A stretch of 64,000 nucleotides of DNA from Nonomuraea sp. PA05 (GTDB taxonomy: Bacteria > Actinomycetota > Actinomycetes > Streptosporangiales > Streptosporangiaceae). A program made the translations under genes and the position numbers. This document shows, in pieces, positions 25,868 through 35,166 of the stretch. The notes beneath the pieces are model-generated. The model did not search any database and was not told where the DNA came from. It saw only the letters and a list, made by a program, of their open reading frames with translations. The stretch covers positions 1 through 64,000 of the forward strand of contig NZ_VSEY01000052.1 in NCBI RefSeq assembly GCF_008086045.1. The letters run 5' to 3'. The first letter of the stretch is position 1. The number at the start of each line of letters is the position of its first letter.

Positions 25868-26866
25868 GTGCTGAGATATTTCGGCCGCCGCCTCGTGTAC
25901 GTGGTGGTGACGCTGTGGGCGATCTCGATCGTCACCTTCGTCATCATCAACCTGCCGCCGGGTGACTACGTCTCGACGGTGATCGCGAACGCGCAGGCCG
26001 GCGGGGAGAGCCTCACCCCGGCGCAGATCACCAACCTCCGGCTGCGGTACGGGCTGGACGACCCGCTCCTCGTCCAGTATTGGCGCTGGATCTCCGCCAT
26101 CGTCCTCAACGGCGACTTCGGTCAATCGTTTGCCTGGAAGCAGCCCGTCTCGACGCTCATCGGCGAGCGGGTGCTGCTCTCGGCGATCCTGTCGGTCAGC
26201 TCGCTGCTCCTGGTGTGGGCGATCGCGTTCCCCATCGGGATCTACAGCGCGGTCAAGCAGTACTCCATCGGTGACTACGGCTTCTCCTTCCTCGGCTTCA
26301 TCGGGATGGCGATCCCCGAGTTCATGCTGGCGCTGATCCTCATGTACATCGGGTTCCGCTACTTCGGCGCGAGCGTGGGCGGGCTGTTCTCGCCACAGTT
26401 CCAGGACGCGGCCTGGAACCTGGGCAAGGTCCTGGACCTGGCGGGGCACCTCTGGGTGCCGATCGCGGTCATCGCGGTCTCCGGCACCGCCGGCATGATC
26501 CGGGTGACCAGGGCGAACCTGCTCGACGAGCTCTACCGGCCCTACGTGCACACGGCCAGGGCCAAGGGGCTGCCGGAGTGGAAGCTGCTGCTGAAGTATC
26601 CGGTGCGGATGTCGCTCAGCCCGTTCTTCAGCACGGTCGGCTGGCTGCTGCCCGGCCTGATCGGCGGGGAGACCATCGTCTCGGTCGTCATGAGCCTGCC
26701 CACCGGCGGCCCGCTGCTGCTCAGCGGCGTCATGAACCAGGACATGTACCTCGTCGGCAGCTTCGTCATGATCCTCAGCGTGCTGACCGTGGTCGGCACC
26801 GTGGTGAGCGACCTGGCGCTGGCGTGGTGGGACCCGCGCATCCGCAAACGGTACAACAGAGAGTAG
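25868..26866 (+). CDS. ABC transporter permease, DppB/OppB type
   Basis: About 332 residues from a GTG start. It has the N-terminal helix LVYVVVTLWAISIVTFVIINLPPGD typical of the DppB family, an RLRYGLDDPLLVQYWRWI loop, and the EAA-type segment RPYVHTARAKGLPEWKLLLKYPVR. It spans the cytoplasmic membrane with about six helices and pairs with the next permease. The start lies ten bases after the binding-protein gene. Confidence 0.9.
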   Translation: MLRYFGRRLVYVVVTLWAISIVTFVIINLPPGDYVSTVIANAQAGGESLTPAQITNLRLRYGLDDPLLVQYWRWISAIVLNGDFGQSFAWKQPVSTLIGERVLLSAILSVSSLLLVWAIAFPIGIYSAVKQYSIGDYGFSFLGFIGMAIPEFMLALILMYIGFRYFGASVGGLFSPQFQDAAWNLGKVLDLAGHLWVPIAVIAVSGTAGMIRVTRANLLDELYRPYVHTARAKGLPEWKLLLKYPVRMSLSPFFSTVGWLLPGLIGGETIVSVVMSLPTGGPLLLSGVMNQDMYLVGSFVMILSVLTVVGTVVSDLALAWWDPRIRKRYNRE

Positions 26867-26872
26867 CGCCAC

Positions 26873-28009
26873 ATGTTTCTCAGGCGACCCACGAGACAGG
26901 AAGCAGGGACGCTGCCGCAGTGGCGGCTGATGTGGCGGCAGTTCCGCAAGCACCGGCTCGCCATGATCGGTGCGGGGATCCTGATCCCGGTGTACTTCGT
27001 GGCCATCTTCGCGGAGTTCTTCGCGCCGATGTCCAGCTCGACGGCGAACACCTCGCTGACGTACGCGCCGCCGCAGGTCCTGCACTTCTCCGGCGAGCAC
27101 GGCCTGCACGTGTACGGGTACACGACCGAGCGCGACCCGGCGACGTACGCGCAGACCTACACCGAGGATCCGTCCAAGGTGACCGAGATCGGGCTGTTCG
27201 TGCACGGCGACGAGTACAAGCTGCTCGGGCTGATCCCGTCGGACATCCACCTGATCGGGCCCGAGACCAAGGGCCAGCCGTTCTTCCTGCTCGGCTCCGA
27301 CGCCAATGGCCGGGACCTGCTGTCCAGGCTGATCCACGGCGCCCGGGTGTCGTTGTCGATCGGCTTGGTGGGCGTGGCGGCGAGCTTCCTCCTCGGCATG
27401 CTCATAGGCGGCATTTCCGGATACTTCGGGGGCGGCGTCGACAACGTCGTGCAGCGGGTCATCGAGTTCCTGATGGCGATCCCGACGCTGCCCCTGTGGA
27501 TGGCGCTGTCGGCCGCGCTCCCCACCGACTGGGGGCCGCTGACCCGATATTTCGCCATCACGGTGCTGCTGTCACTGATCGGCTGGACCGGCCTGGCCCG
27601 CGACGTGCGCGGCCGGTTCCTGTCGCTGCGCGAGGAGGACTTCGTCACCGCCGCCCGGCTGGACGGCGTGGGCCGGCTGTCGATCATCTTCCGGCACATG
27701 ATCCCGTCGTTCGCCAGCCACATCATCGCCTCGCTGTCGCTGGCCATCCCGGCCATGATCCTCGGCGAGACCAGCCTGAGCTTCCTCGGCCTGGGGTTGC
27801 AGGCTCCGGCCGTGAGCTGGGGCGTGCTGCTGGAGGGCGCCCAGAACGTGCGCGTCGTGGCGAACGCGCCGTGGCTGCTCGCCCCGGGCGTCGCGGTGGT
27901 GGTCGTCGTGGTCGCCATGAACTTCTTCGGTGACGGGCTCAGAGACGCCGCCGACCCGTACGGCAACAGGAAGGTGAGCAGGCGTGCCCGCAGACGACGT
28001 GCTGCTTGA
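26873..28009 (+). CDS. ABC transporter permease, DppC/OppC type
   Basis: About 378 residues. An N-terminal OppC segment (WRQFRKHRLAMIGAGILIPVYF) is followed by LGSDANGRDLLSRLIHGARVSL, the family signature, and the EAA loop EEDFVTAARLDGVGRLSIIFRHMIPS. A ~120-residue extracytoplasmic loop lies between helix 1 and helix 2, longer than in many OppC proteins. It forms the channel with the previous permease. The end overlaps the next ATPase gene by 26 bases. Confidence 0.9.
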   Translation: MFLRRPTRQEAGTLPQWRLMWRQFRKHRLAMIGAGILIPVYFVAIFAEFFAPMSSSTANTSLTYAPPQVLHFSGEHGLHVYGYTTERDPATYAQTYTEDPSKVTEIGLFVHGDEYKLLGLIPSDIHLIGPETKGQPFFLLGSDANGRDLLSRLIHGARVSLSIGLVGVAASFLLGMLIGGISGYFGGGVDNVVQRVIEFLMAIPTLPLWMALSAALPTDWGPLTRYFAITVLLSLIGWTGLARDVRGRFLSLREEDFVTAARLDGVGRLSIIFRHMIPSFASHIIASLSLAIPAMILGETSLSFLGLGLQAPAVSWGVLLEGAQNVRVVANAPWLLAPGVAVVVVVVAMNFFGDGLRDAADPYGNRKVSRRARRRRAA

Positions 28010-28982
28010 GATCGAGGACCTGCGCACGCACTTCCTCATGGACGACGGCGTCGTGTGCGCCGTGGACGGCGTGGACCTGAAGGTGCGCAAGGGCGAGACG
28101 CTGGCCATCGTCGGCGAGTCCGGCTGCGGCAAGAGCGTCATGGCCCGCTCGATCCTGCGCCTGGTGGACCCGCCGGGCCAGATCGAGGGCGGGAAGATCA
28201 CGCTGCACCGCGAGAGCGGCCCCGTCGAGCTGGTCGGCGCGGACACCAAGCTGCTGCGGCAGGTCAGATGGAACGACATCGCGATGGTCTTCCAGGAGCC
28301 GATGGCCTCGCTCAGCCTCGTGCACACCATCGGCAGCCAGATCGTCGAGGCGGTGCGGCTGCACGACAACGTCGGCAAGACCGAGGCCCGCAAGCGGGCG
28401 ATCGAGATGCTCGACCGCGTCGGCATCCCGATGCCGCACCGGCGGGTGGACGCCTACCCGTTCGAGCTGAGCGGCGGGATGCGGCAGCGCGCCGTGATCG
28501 CGATGGCGTTGTCGTGCCGGCCCAGCCTGCTCATCGCCGACGAGCCGACGACCGCACTGGACGTCACCACACAGGCGCAGATCCTGGAGCTGCTGCGGGA
28601 TCTGCAGGACGAGTTCGGCATGGCGATCATGCTGATCACGCACGACCTCGGGGTGGCGGCGCAGGTGGCCGACAGCATGGCCGTCATGTACCTGGGCCGG
28701 GTCGTCGAGTACGGCACCGCCGAGCAGGTGCTGGCCGCGCCCCGCCACCCCTACGCGCAGGCGCTGCTGCGCTCGATGCCCCGGCTGGGGCGGGCCAGGC
28801 AGCGGCGGCTGACGGCGATCAAGGGCATGGTGCCGGCCCCGTACGCGCGGCCGGACGGCTGCTTCTTCCACCCGCGCTGCGACCACGTCGTGGCCGGGCG
28901 GTGCGACGCGGTCGAGCCGCGCCTGCTCCAGGTCGGGGACCGCCAGGTCTCGTGCCTGCTGTACGAGGAGGAGGACGTATGA
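27984..28982 (+). CDS. ABC transporter ATP-binding protein, DppD/OppD type
   Basis: About 332 residues. Walker A GESGCGKSVM (~45-54), signature LSGGMRQRAVIAMAL (~165), Walker B LLIADEPTTALD and the C-terminal oligopeptide/dipeptide motif PYARPDGCFFHPRCDH (zinc or Fe-S-type cysteines). It energises the importer together with the next gene. The GTG start lies within the previous permease gene. Confidence 0.92.
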   Translation: MPADDVLLEIEDLRTHFLMDDGVVCAVDGVDLKVRKGETLAIVGESGCGKSVMARSILRLVDPPGQIEGGKITLHRESGPVELVGADTKLLRQVRWNDIAMVFQEPMASLSLVHTIGSQIVEAVRLHDNVGKTEARKRAIEMLDRVGIPMPHRRVDAYPFELSGGMRQRAVIAMALSCRPSLLIADEPTTALDVTTQAQILELLRDLQDEFGMAIMLITHDLGVAAQVADSMAVMYLGRVVEYGTAEQVLAAPRHPYAQALLRSMPRLGRARQRRLTAIKGMVPAPYARPDGCFFHPRCDHVVAGRCDAVEPRLLQVGDRQVSCLLYEEEDV

Positions 28983-30019
28983 GCACCGAACCGCTGCTGC
29001 GGATCGAGGGACTCACCAAGCACTTCCCCATCCGCAGCGGCCTGCTGGGCCGGCAGGTCGGCGCGGTGAAGGCGGTCGACGAGGTCGATCTGGAGATCCC
29101 GGCGGGCACCACGCTCGGCCTGGTCGGCGAGTCCGGCTGCGGCAAGACGACGCTGGGCCGGTGCATCGTGCGGGCGCACGACCCGACCGGCGGGCGGATG
29201 CTCTACCGGCGGCCCGACGGCTCGGTGATCGACGTGGCGGGGCTGAAGGAGAAGGAGCTCAAGCCGTACAGGACCGAAGTGCGGATGATCTTCCAGGACC
29301 CGCACTCGTCGCTCAACCCGCGCAAGACGCTGCGCGAGATCATCGGCGAGCCGATGCGGGTGCACGACTACGGCACCAAGGAGGAGATCGACCAGCGCGT
29401 CGGCGAGCTGCTCGAACGCGTCGGCCTGCGCCCCGAGTACGCCAACCGCTACCCGCACGCCTTCAGCGGCGGCCAGCGGCAGCGCGTCGGGATCGCGCGG
29501 GCGCTGGCGCTCTCGCCCCGGCTGGTGGTCGCCGACGAGGCGGTCAGCGCGCTGGACGTGTCGGTGCGCGCGCAGATCCTCAACCTGCTGATGGACCTCC
29601 AGGAGGAGTCGGACCTGGGCTTCCTGTTCGTCAGCCACGACCTGGGCATCGTCGAGCACGTCTCCGACGTGGTCGCGGTCATGTACCTGGGCCGGGTGGT
29701 CGAGCAGGGCCCCACCGAGGAGCTGTACACGCGGCCGCTGCACCCCTACACCGAGGCGCTGCTGTCGGCCGTGCCCGACCCCGACCCGGCGGCCAAGCGG
29801 CACCGCGAGCGGATCAAGCTGCTCGGCGACATCGCCGACCCGGCGAACGTGCCGCCTGGATGCCCGTTCAACCCGCGCTGCGTGTACGCCAAGGACGAGT
29901 GCCGCACCGAGCGCCCGCCGCTGCGCGAGGTCGGCGGGCGGCGCGTGGCCTGCCACTTCGCGGAGGAGCTCGACCTGCGCGGCGTCCCCGACCCCGACGT
30001 ACGAGAGGTGAAGGCGTGA
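28979..30019 (+). CDS. ABC transporter ATP-binding protein, DppF/OppF type
   Basis: About 346 residues. Walker A GESGCGKTTLG (~50), FSGGQRQRVGIARAL (~165), Walker B LVVADEAVSALD and the C-terminal PPGCPFNPRCVYAKDEC motif. It starts with an ATGA overlap on the OppD gene, implying translational coupling and equal subunit production. It closes the five-gene importer; the sialidase-fold gene follows with a GTGA overlap. Confidence 0.92.
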   Translation: MSTEPLLRIEGLTKHFPIRSGLLGRQVGAVKAVDEVDLEIPAGTTLGLVGESGCGKTTLGRCIVRAHDPTGGRMLYRRPDGSVIDVAGLKEKELKPYRTEVRMIFQDPHSSLNPRKTLREIIGEPMRVHDYGTKEEIDQRVGELLERVGLRPEYANRYPHAFSGGQRQRVGIARALALSPRLVVADEAVSALDVSVRAQILNLLMDLQEESDLGFLFVSHDLGIVEHVSDVVAVMYLGRVVEQGPTEELYTRPLHPYTEALLSAVPDPDPAAKRHRERIKLLGDIADPANVPPGCPFNPRCVYAKDECRTERPPLREVGGRRVACHFAEELDLRGVPDPDVREVKA

Positions 30020-31167
30020 CCGACCCCCGAGCCGACACGAGCCCCCGAGCCGACACGGGCCTACGAGCCGACACGGGCCCCCGAGCCGACACGGGCCCCC
30101 GAGCCGGCGCGGCCGTCCAGGCGGCCGACCCGCGCTTCGACGGCATCGTGCGGCCGTCCGCCGTGCTGCCCGGCGCCCGCGAGGCGCTGCTGCCGGTGCC
30201 GCACGGCCCCGACAACCACGCGGTCAACCTGCTGCTCACGCGCGGCGGCGAGCTGCTGTCCACCTGGTTCAGCGGACCACAGGAAGGCGACCCCGGCACG
30301 AACGTGGTGGTCTCCCGCCGCACCGGCGACCGCTGGGCGGACCCCCTGCTGGTCGCGGCGGACCCGCTGCGCAGCGAGCAGAACCCGGTGCTGTTCGAGG
30401 ACGGCGACGGGCTGGTGTGGCTGCTGCACACCTCCATGGAGCCGCACGACCAGACCACCGCGCACGTGGTGGCCCGCACCTCGGCCGACGCCGGCCGCAC
30501 GTGGAGCGAGCCGCGCGTGCTGTTCGCCGAGCCGGGCACCTTCATCCGGCACCCGCCCGCCGTCCTGGACGACGGCACGTGGGTGCTGCCCGCCTACCAC
30601 TGCACCGCCGCCGGCGACCACAGCGTGGTCAAGCTCAGCGCGGACGGCGGGCGCACGTGGACCGAGCACCAGGTCCCGGACAGCGGCGACCTGGTGCAGA
30701 TGACGATCGCCCAGCGGCCCAGCGGGGCGCTGCTGGCGATGTACCGCGACCGGCGGGCAGGGCGGATCTACGCCTCCACCTCGGCCGACGGCCGCGCCTG
30801 GTCCGCTCCGGAGCGGACCGAACTGCCGAACAACGACTCCTCCGTCCAGCTCACGAGGCTCGGCGACGGACGGCTCGCGCTCGTCTACAACGACGCGAGC
30901 CTGGAGCGCAACCAGTTCAGGTGGGTGACCAAGAACGGGCAGCGGCGCAGGAAGGCGCTGCGCACCCCCCTGGTCGTCGCCCTCTCCGAGGACGGCGGCG
31001 CGAACTGGCCGCACCGGCGGGTGCTGCAGGACTCCGACTCCGAGTACTGGCAGAACGAGCTCGGTTACTCCTATCCGAGCGTCATCGACGGCCGAGCAGG
31101 GCGGCTGCACGTCGCCTTCTCCTACCTGAGGAAGACCATCAAACATCTGGAGATCGACGCTTCATGA
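30016..31167 (+). CDS. BNR-repeat sialidase-fold protein, cytoplasmic
   Basis: About 383 residues, no signal peptide. Asp-box (BNR) repeats are visible: SADAGRTWSEP (~155), SADGGRTWTEH (~215), SADGRAWSAP (~260) and SEDGGANWPH (~330), giving a six-bladed sialidase-like propeller. The N-terminus carries a six-residue PRADTG-type repeat. Sialic acid is not expected in pectin, but known RG-II degraders use a GH33-fold enzyme against 2-keto-3-deoxy sugars (Dha/Kdo). That role is an inference from context. It is coupled to the transporter by a GTGA overlap and to the next BNR gene by ATGA. Confidence 0.7.
   Translation: MTDPRADTSPRADTGLRADTGPRADTGPRAGAAVQAADPRFDGIVRPSAVLPGAREALLPVPHGPDNHAVNLLLTRGGELLSTWFSGPQEGDPGTNVVVSRRTGDRWADPLLVAADPLRSEQNPVLFEDGDGLVWLLHTSMEPHDQTTAHVVARTSADAGRTWSEPRVLFAEPGTFIRHPPAVLDDGTWVLPAYHCTAAGDHSVVKLSADGGRTWTEHQVPDSGDLVQMTIAQRPSGALLAMYRDRRAGRIYASTSADGRAWSAPERTELPNNDSSVQLTRLGDGRLALVYNDASLERNQFRWVTKNGQRRRKALRTPLVVALSEDGGANWPHRRVLQDSDSEYWQNELGYSYPSVIDGRAGRLHVAFSYLRKTIKHLEIDAS
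30025..30107 (+). repeat. 18-bp tandem repeat at start of BNR gene
   Basis: Four to five copies of an 18-base unit based on cgagccgacacgggcccc encode PRADTG-type hexapeptides at the N-terminus of the BNR protein. The repeat is in-frame and probably forms a flexible tail. Confidence 0.8.
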
Positions 31168-32342
31168 GACTCAGACAGAGCTTTTTATACGGCGCCCTGG
31201 CGGTCGCCGTCGGGGTGCCCTCGTACGTGGCGGGCTGGCATGACGACGAGGTGAAGGTGGCGCCCACGGGCGCGTACGCCTGCCGCCAGGACGTGGCCGC
31301 CCCCGACCCGAACGTGCCCAAGGTGCACGCCGCCGCCATCACGCAGGCTCCGACGGGCGACATGCTGACCGTCTACTACGGCGGCACGTCGGAGGGTGCC
31401 GCGAACCAGGCGCTCTACCTGTCGCGCCTGGAGGCCGGCAAGAAGACCTGGTCCAAGCCGGAGGTGGTGTTCGACGAGCCGGGCAAGGCCGACGGCAACC
31501 CGGTGTTGTGGTCGGACGGCAAGCGGGTCTACCTGTTCTTCGTCGTCATCGAGGGGCACGGCTGGGAGCAGGCCTCCATCCGGCTCATCACCTCCGACGA
31601 CGGCGGCCGCACCTGGGGCGAGCCCACCACCATCCGCTCCGAGTGGGGCTGGATGGTCGGCACCAACCCGATCCGCATGTCGAACGGCGAGGTGCTGCTG
31701 CCCATCTACGACGAGGCCAACTCCACGTCCGGCTTCTACGTCTTCAGCCAGGACCTGAGCACGTGGAAGGCGTACCCGGAGGACACCGGGGCGTGGATCC
31801 GCACGCCGGGCGGCTCGATCCAGCCGACCGTGGTGGAGGCCGAGCCGGGCAGGCTGATCGCGTACATGAGGACCGGCGACAAGGCGATCTACAAGAGCGA
31901 GTCCACCGACTTCGGCCGCACCTGGAGCGCTCCCGTCGCCGAGCCGATCGGCAACCCGAACTCCCGCGTCGCCGCGCTGAAGCTGGCCGACGGCAAGCTC
32001 GTGCTGGCCTACAACCCGTGGGTGGAGCACCGCTCCCCGATGCGCGTGTCGCTGTCGCCCGACAAGGGGCGCACCTGGGAGAACACGGTGGACGTCGAGG
32101 CGCAGTCGGGCCCGCAGTTCACCTACCCGGTGCTCGCGCAGAGCGCCGACGGCTTCATCCACATGGTCTATTCCTACAACCGCAACAACATCCGCCACGT
32201 GGTGTTCAACGAGGAATTCCTCCGCAACTCGGTGGGGCTGCTCTCCAACTGGCCCGAGCACACGATCACCGAGTTCAAGAACAACGTCCGGCGGAACGTC
32301 GTGCGCCAGTGCAGTTATTCGCCCGTCAAGGAGAGTGAATGA
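31164..32342 (+). CDS. BNR-repeat sialidase-fold protein, exported
   Basis: About 392 residues. The N-terminus (MRLRQSFLYGALAVAVGVPSYVAG) is a signal peptide or membrane anchor. Asp boxes appear at SDDGGRTWGEP (~145), STDFGRTWSAP (~250) and SPDKGRTWENT (~300), so this is a second sialidase-like propeller. It differs enough from the preceding gene not to be a recent duplicate. By analogy with sialidase-fold RG-II enzymes it could act on an acidic sugar outside the cell, but the substrate is unknown. ATGA overlaps join it to both neighbours. Confidence 0.68.
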   Translation: MRLRQSFLYGALAVAVGVPSYVAGWHDDEVKVAPTGAYACRQDVAAPDPNVPKVHAAAITQAPTGDMLTVYYGGTSEGAANQALYLSRLEAGKKTWSKPEVVFDEPGKADGNPVLWSDGKRVYLFFVVIEGHGWEQASIRLITSDDGGRTWGEPTTIRSEWGWMVGTNPIRMSNGEVLLPIYDEANSTSGFYVFSQDLSTWKAYPEDTGAWIRTPGGSIQPTVVEAEPGRLIAYMRTGDKAIYKSESTDFGRTWSAPVAEPIGNPNSRVAALKLADGKLVLAYNPWVEHRSPMRVSLSPDKGRTWENTVDVEAQSGPQFTYPVLAQSADGFIHMVYSYNRNNIRHVVFNEEFLRNSVGLLSNWPEHTITEFKNNVRRNVVRQCSYSPVKESE

Positions 32343-33772
32343 TGAGCAAGGTTCGTGGGATCGCGCTGCTGGCGCTCGCTCTGTCCGTCACCGCCGTCCC
32401 CGCCAACGCCTCGGCGGCGGCGTGCAAGGACGTCGGGAACAAGTACAACCTGCCGTTCCAGGTCTGCGACGACGAGCTGTTCATCTTCGCGGCCAACTAC
32501 AAGCCGTTCGAGGCGACCGTCGCGGACGAGCAGGCCTCCGCGACCAGGGTCTTCGACGAGGTCATCGGCAACAAGCTGCGCGCGGCCTTCCCCGACGTGA
32601 AGATCAAGTACGCCACGTGGGACTACCCCGTGCGGTACGAGGACCTCAAGAAGGCCGGGGTCACGCCCGACATCATCATCGAGGACCCGAAGAACCGCAT
32701 CGACCGCGACCTGGAGCCGCTGGGCTGGGTCGGCGACATGACCGCCGACCTCCAGGCGGCCGGCATCGACCTGAACACGCTGAACAAGGCCGCCGTGGAG
32801 CTGACCAAGTCGCGCTCCGACGGCGGGATCTACGGCGTGCCGCTGTTCATCGACGAGCACGTGCTGCTCTACAACAAGAAGATCTTCGACAAGTTCCGGG
32901 TGAAGTACCCCTCGCCCGGGATGACGTACGACGAGGCGTACAAGAAGGCCAAGCAGCTCACCAGGGACGACGGCCTGGACCACTACAAGGGCTACATGCA
33001 GCACCCCGACCAGTACCTGGACTTCAACCAGGCCGGGCTCTACCCGTTCCTGCCGACCACGAGCGAGCAGCCGAAGCCCGAAGAGCTCAAGGTCGACATC
33101 AGCAGTGACGCCTGGAAGACCTACGTCGACAACCTGTACCGCTTCCTGGAGATCCCGCGCAACGACTTCACCACCGTCACCGACTTCTTCAAGGGCGACA
33201 TGAGCCAGCCGGGCCACCTGGCCATGGCGGTCGAGACGCTGTCGCGGCTGAACATGTACGCGGGCAGCGAGCTGTTCATCGAGGACGGCGACGAGGCGGC
33301 CTTCGCCGAGCAGGCCAAGAGCGTCGACATCGGGGTCAGCGCGGTCCCGGTGCTCAAGCGCGGCGGCAAGACCATCTACCAGCCGAACACGAGGGCCGCG
33401 TTCGTCCCGCCGTCGGCAGCGCACAAGGATCAGGCGCTGCGGATCGTGAAGTGGCTGGTGTCGGAGGAGGCCCAGACGGAGATCTCCAAGCAGGGCGTCA
33501 AGGCCGTGCTGCAGACCGACGCCGTCGTGTCGAACTTCGGCAAGAACGTGCCCGAGCTGGCCAAGCTCGACACGTCGGCCGTGTACTGGGGCGAGAACGC
33601 CGCCGTGACGAACTACCAGAACACCGAGTTCTGGGACCTGCCGCTGTGGTCGGTCTACCGCCAGCACATCCTGCGTGACGGCGGTACGCCCGAGCAGGCG
33701 CTGACCCTGTCCCAGCAGCAGGACATCCCCAACTACATCAAGGCGCAGGCCGCCGCAGGGAAGGATTGGTAA
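32339..33772 (+). CDS. exported family 1 solute-binding protein, orphan
   Basis: About 477 residues. A signal peptide (KVRGIALLALALSVTAVPANASA) is present; the lipobox is poor (AAAC), so it may be a soluble exported protein. The fold is SBP_bac_1: TPDIIIEDPKN, YGVPLFIDEHVLLYNKKIFDKF and AFVPPSAAHKDQALRIVKWLVSEEAQ. Family 1 proteins bind mono- or oligosaccharides for CUT1 importers, yet no MalF/MalG-type permeases lie in the window. It may work with permeases elsewhere. A second ATG three bases on (32342) is also possible. Confidence 0.8.
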   Translation: MMSKVRGIALLALALSVTAVPANASAAACKDVGNKYNLPFQVCDDELFIFAANYKPFEATVADEQASATRVFDEVIGNKLRAAFPDVKIKYATWDYPVRYEDLKKAGVTPDIIIEDPKNRIDRDLEPLGWVGDMTADLQAAGIDLNTLNKAAVELTKSRSDGGIYGVPLFIDEHVLLYNKKIFDKFRVKYPSPGMTYDEAYKKAKQLTRDDGLDHYKGYMQHPDQYLDFNQAGLYPFLPTTSEQPKPEELKVDISSDAWKTYVDNLYRFLEIPRNDFTTVTDFFKGDMSQPGHLAMAVETLSRLNMYAGSELFIEDGDEAAFAEQAKSVDIGVSAVPVLKRGGKTIYQPNTRAAFVPPSAAHKDQALRIVKWLVSEEAQTEISKQGVKAVLQTDAVVSNFGKNVPELAKLDTSAVYWGENAAVTNYQNTEFWDLPLWSVYRQHILRDGGTPEQALTLSQQQDIPNYIKAQAAAGKDW

Positions 33773-35166
33773 CACTGTCCCCCACCGTGGAACGCTGGGG
33801 CGTCCACGAGATCGAGCTGACCGGGCCGTCCGACGGCAACCCCTTCGCTGACGTTCGTCTGTCGGCCCGGTTCCAGTTCCGCAATCGCATCGTCGAGGCC
33901 GACGGCTTCTACGACGGCGACGGCGTCTACCGCGTCCGGTTCATGCCGGACGCGGTGGGTCCGTGGAGCTACACCACCGTCAGTAATGTGACCGAGCTGG
34001 ACGGCCACGCGGGCGCCTTCGAGGTGTCGCCCGCGTCCGAGGGCAACCACGGCCCCGTGCGCGCGTCCGGCATCGACTTCGAGTACGCCGACGGCACGCC
34101 GTACCTGCCGTTCGGCACCACCGCCTACCACTGGACGCACGACCTGGACGAGGAGCGCGAGCGGCGCACGCTGCGCACGCTGGCCGCCTCGCCCTTCAAC
34201 AAGCTGCGCATGTGCGTGCTGCCGACCGGCGCGATGACGCCGCCCGAGCTGCCGTTCGCCGGCACGGACCCGGACGGGCTGGACAAGACCCGGTACAACC
34301 CGGTCTTCTTCCGCCACCTGGAGGCCCGCGTCCAGGACCTGCTGGAGCTGGGCGTCGAGGCCGACATCATCCTCTTCCACCCCTACGACTTCGGCCGGCG
34401 CGGCATCCAGGACATGGGCCGGGAGACCGACCACGCCTACCTGCGGTACGTGATCGCCCGCCTGGCCGCCTACCGCAACGTGTGGTGGTCGGCCGCCAAC
34501 GAGTACGACTTCAACAAGTCCAAGACCGTCGAGGACTGGGACGACATCCTGCGCGTCATCGTGCGGCTCGACCCCTACGAGCACCTGCGCTCGATCCACA
34601 ACGGCACCCGCATGTACGAGGTCGCCACCCTGTACGACTTCACCAAGCCGTGGGTCACCCACCAGAGCATCCAGCACTGGGACGTCACCCCCACCGACGA
34701 GTGGCTGCGCGCCTGCGGCAAGCCCGTGGTGCTCGACGAGATCTGCTACGAGGGCAACATCGGCAGGCGCTGGGGCAACGTCACCGGCGAGGAATTGGTG
34801 GACCGGTTCTGGGAGGCCATGGCGCGCGGCGGCTACGCGGGCCACGGCGAGTCGATGTCCGGCTTCGAGGAGCGGGCGTGGATCGGCAACGGAGGCGGCC
34901 TGTACGGGCAGAGCCCCGCCAGGATCGCCTTCCTGCGCCAGGTCATGGAGGCGCGCCGGGACGGCGTGCTGCTGCGCTACCTCGGGCGGCGGCAGGCGTC
35001 CGCCGTCACGGTGGACCTGCCCGACGACGGCTGCGCCTACGAGGTCGAGCTGATCGACGCCTGGAACATGACGATCACCCCGGTGGACGGCGCGCACCGG
35101 AAGCAGGCGCGGGTGGCGCTGCCGCGCCGGCCGTACCTGGCGCTGCGGATGACGAGGGTTTCATGA
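33766..35166 (+). CDS. DUF5060-DUF4038 apiosidase-like glycosidase
   Basis: About 466 residues, no signal peptide. An N-terminal DUF5060 beta-sandwich (VERWGVHEIELTGPSDGNPF to ~85) precedes a TIM barrel of the DUF4038/apiosidase-like family (YLPFGTTAYHW, FNKLRMCVLPTG, FHPYDFGRRG). The clan GH-A catalytic pair is visible: VWWSAANEYDF (Glu ~246, acid/base) and VVLDEICYEGN (Glu ~325, nucleophile). DUF4038 includes the GH140 apiosidase of RG-II. The exact bond cut is unproven. The start is uncertain: TTG at 33766 overlaps the previous stop, while CTG 33775 is better spaced from AAGGA. Confidence 0.75.
   Translation: MVTLSPTVERWGVHEIELTGPSDGNPFADVRLSARFQFRNRIVEADGFYDGDGVYRVRFMPDAVGPWSYTTVSNVTELDGHAGAFEVSPASEGNHGPVRASGIDFEYADGTPYLPFGTTAYHWTHDLDEERERRTLRTLAASPFNKLRMCVLPTGAMTPPELPFAGTDPDGLDKTRYNPVFFRHLEARVQDLLELGVEADIILFHPYDFGRRGIQDMGRETDHAYLRYVIARLAAYRNVWWSAANEYDFNKSKTVEDWDDILRVIVRLDPYEHLRSIHNGTRMYEVATLYDFTKPWVTHQSIQHWDVTPTDEWLRACGKPVVLDEICYEGNIGRRWGNVTGEELVDRFWEAMARGGYAGHGESMSGFEERAWIGNGGGLYGQSPARIAFLRQVMEARRDGVLLRYLGRRQASAVTVDLPDDGCAYEVELIDAWNMTITPVDGAHRKQARVALPRRPYLALRMTRVS

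Noticed and set aside
22748..27337. Very long minus-strand open frame of about 1,529 codons
   Set aside because: It lies opposite the pectate lyase and ABC transporter genes, which have clear families. Its Val/Arg/His/Gly-rich composition is typical of antisense frames in GC-rich DNA.
23870..30019. Simple dipeptide importer
   Set aside because: Families match Dpp/Opp, but the operon contains only carbohydrate-active genes downstream and a pectate lyase upstream, so an oligosaccharide substrate is favoured.
30016..32342. True sialidases acting on sialic acid
   Set aside because: No sialic acid transport or catabolic genes are nearby, and the context is pectin; a ketodeoxy-sugar role is more plausible.
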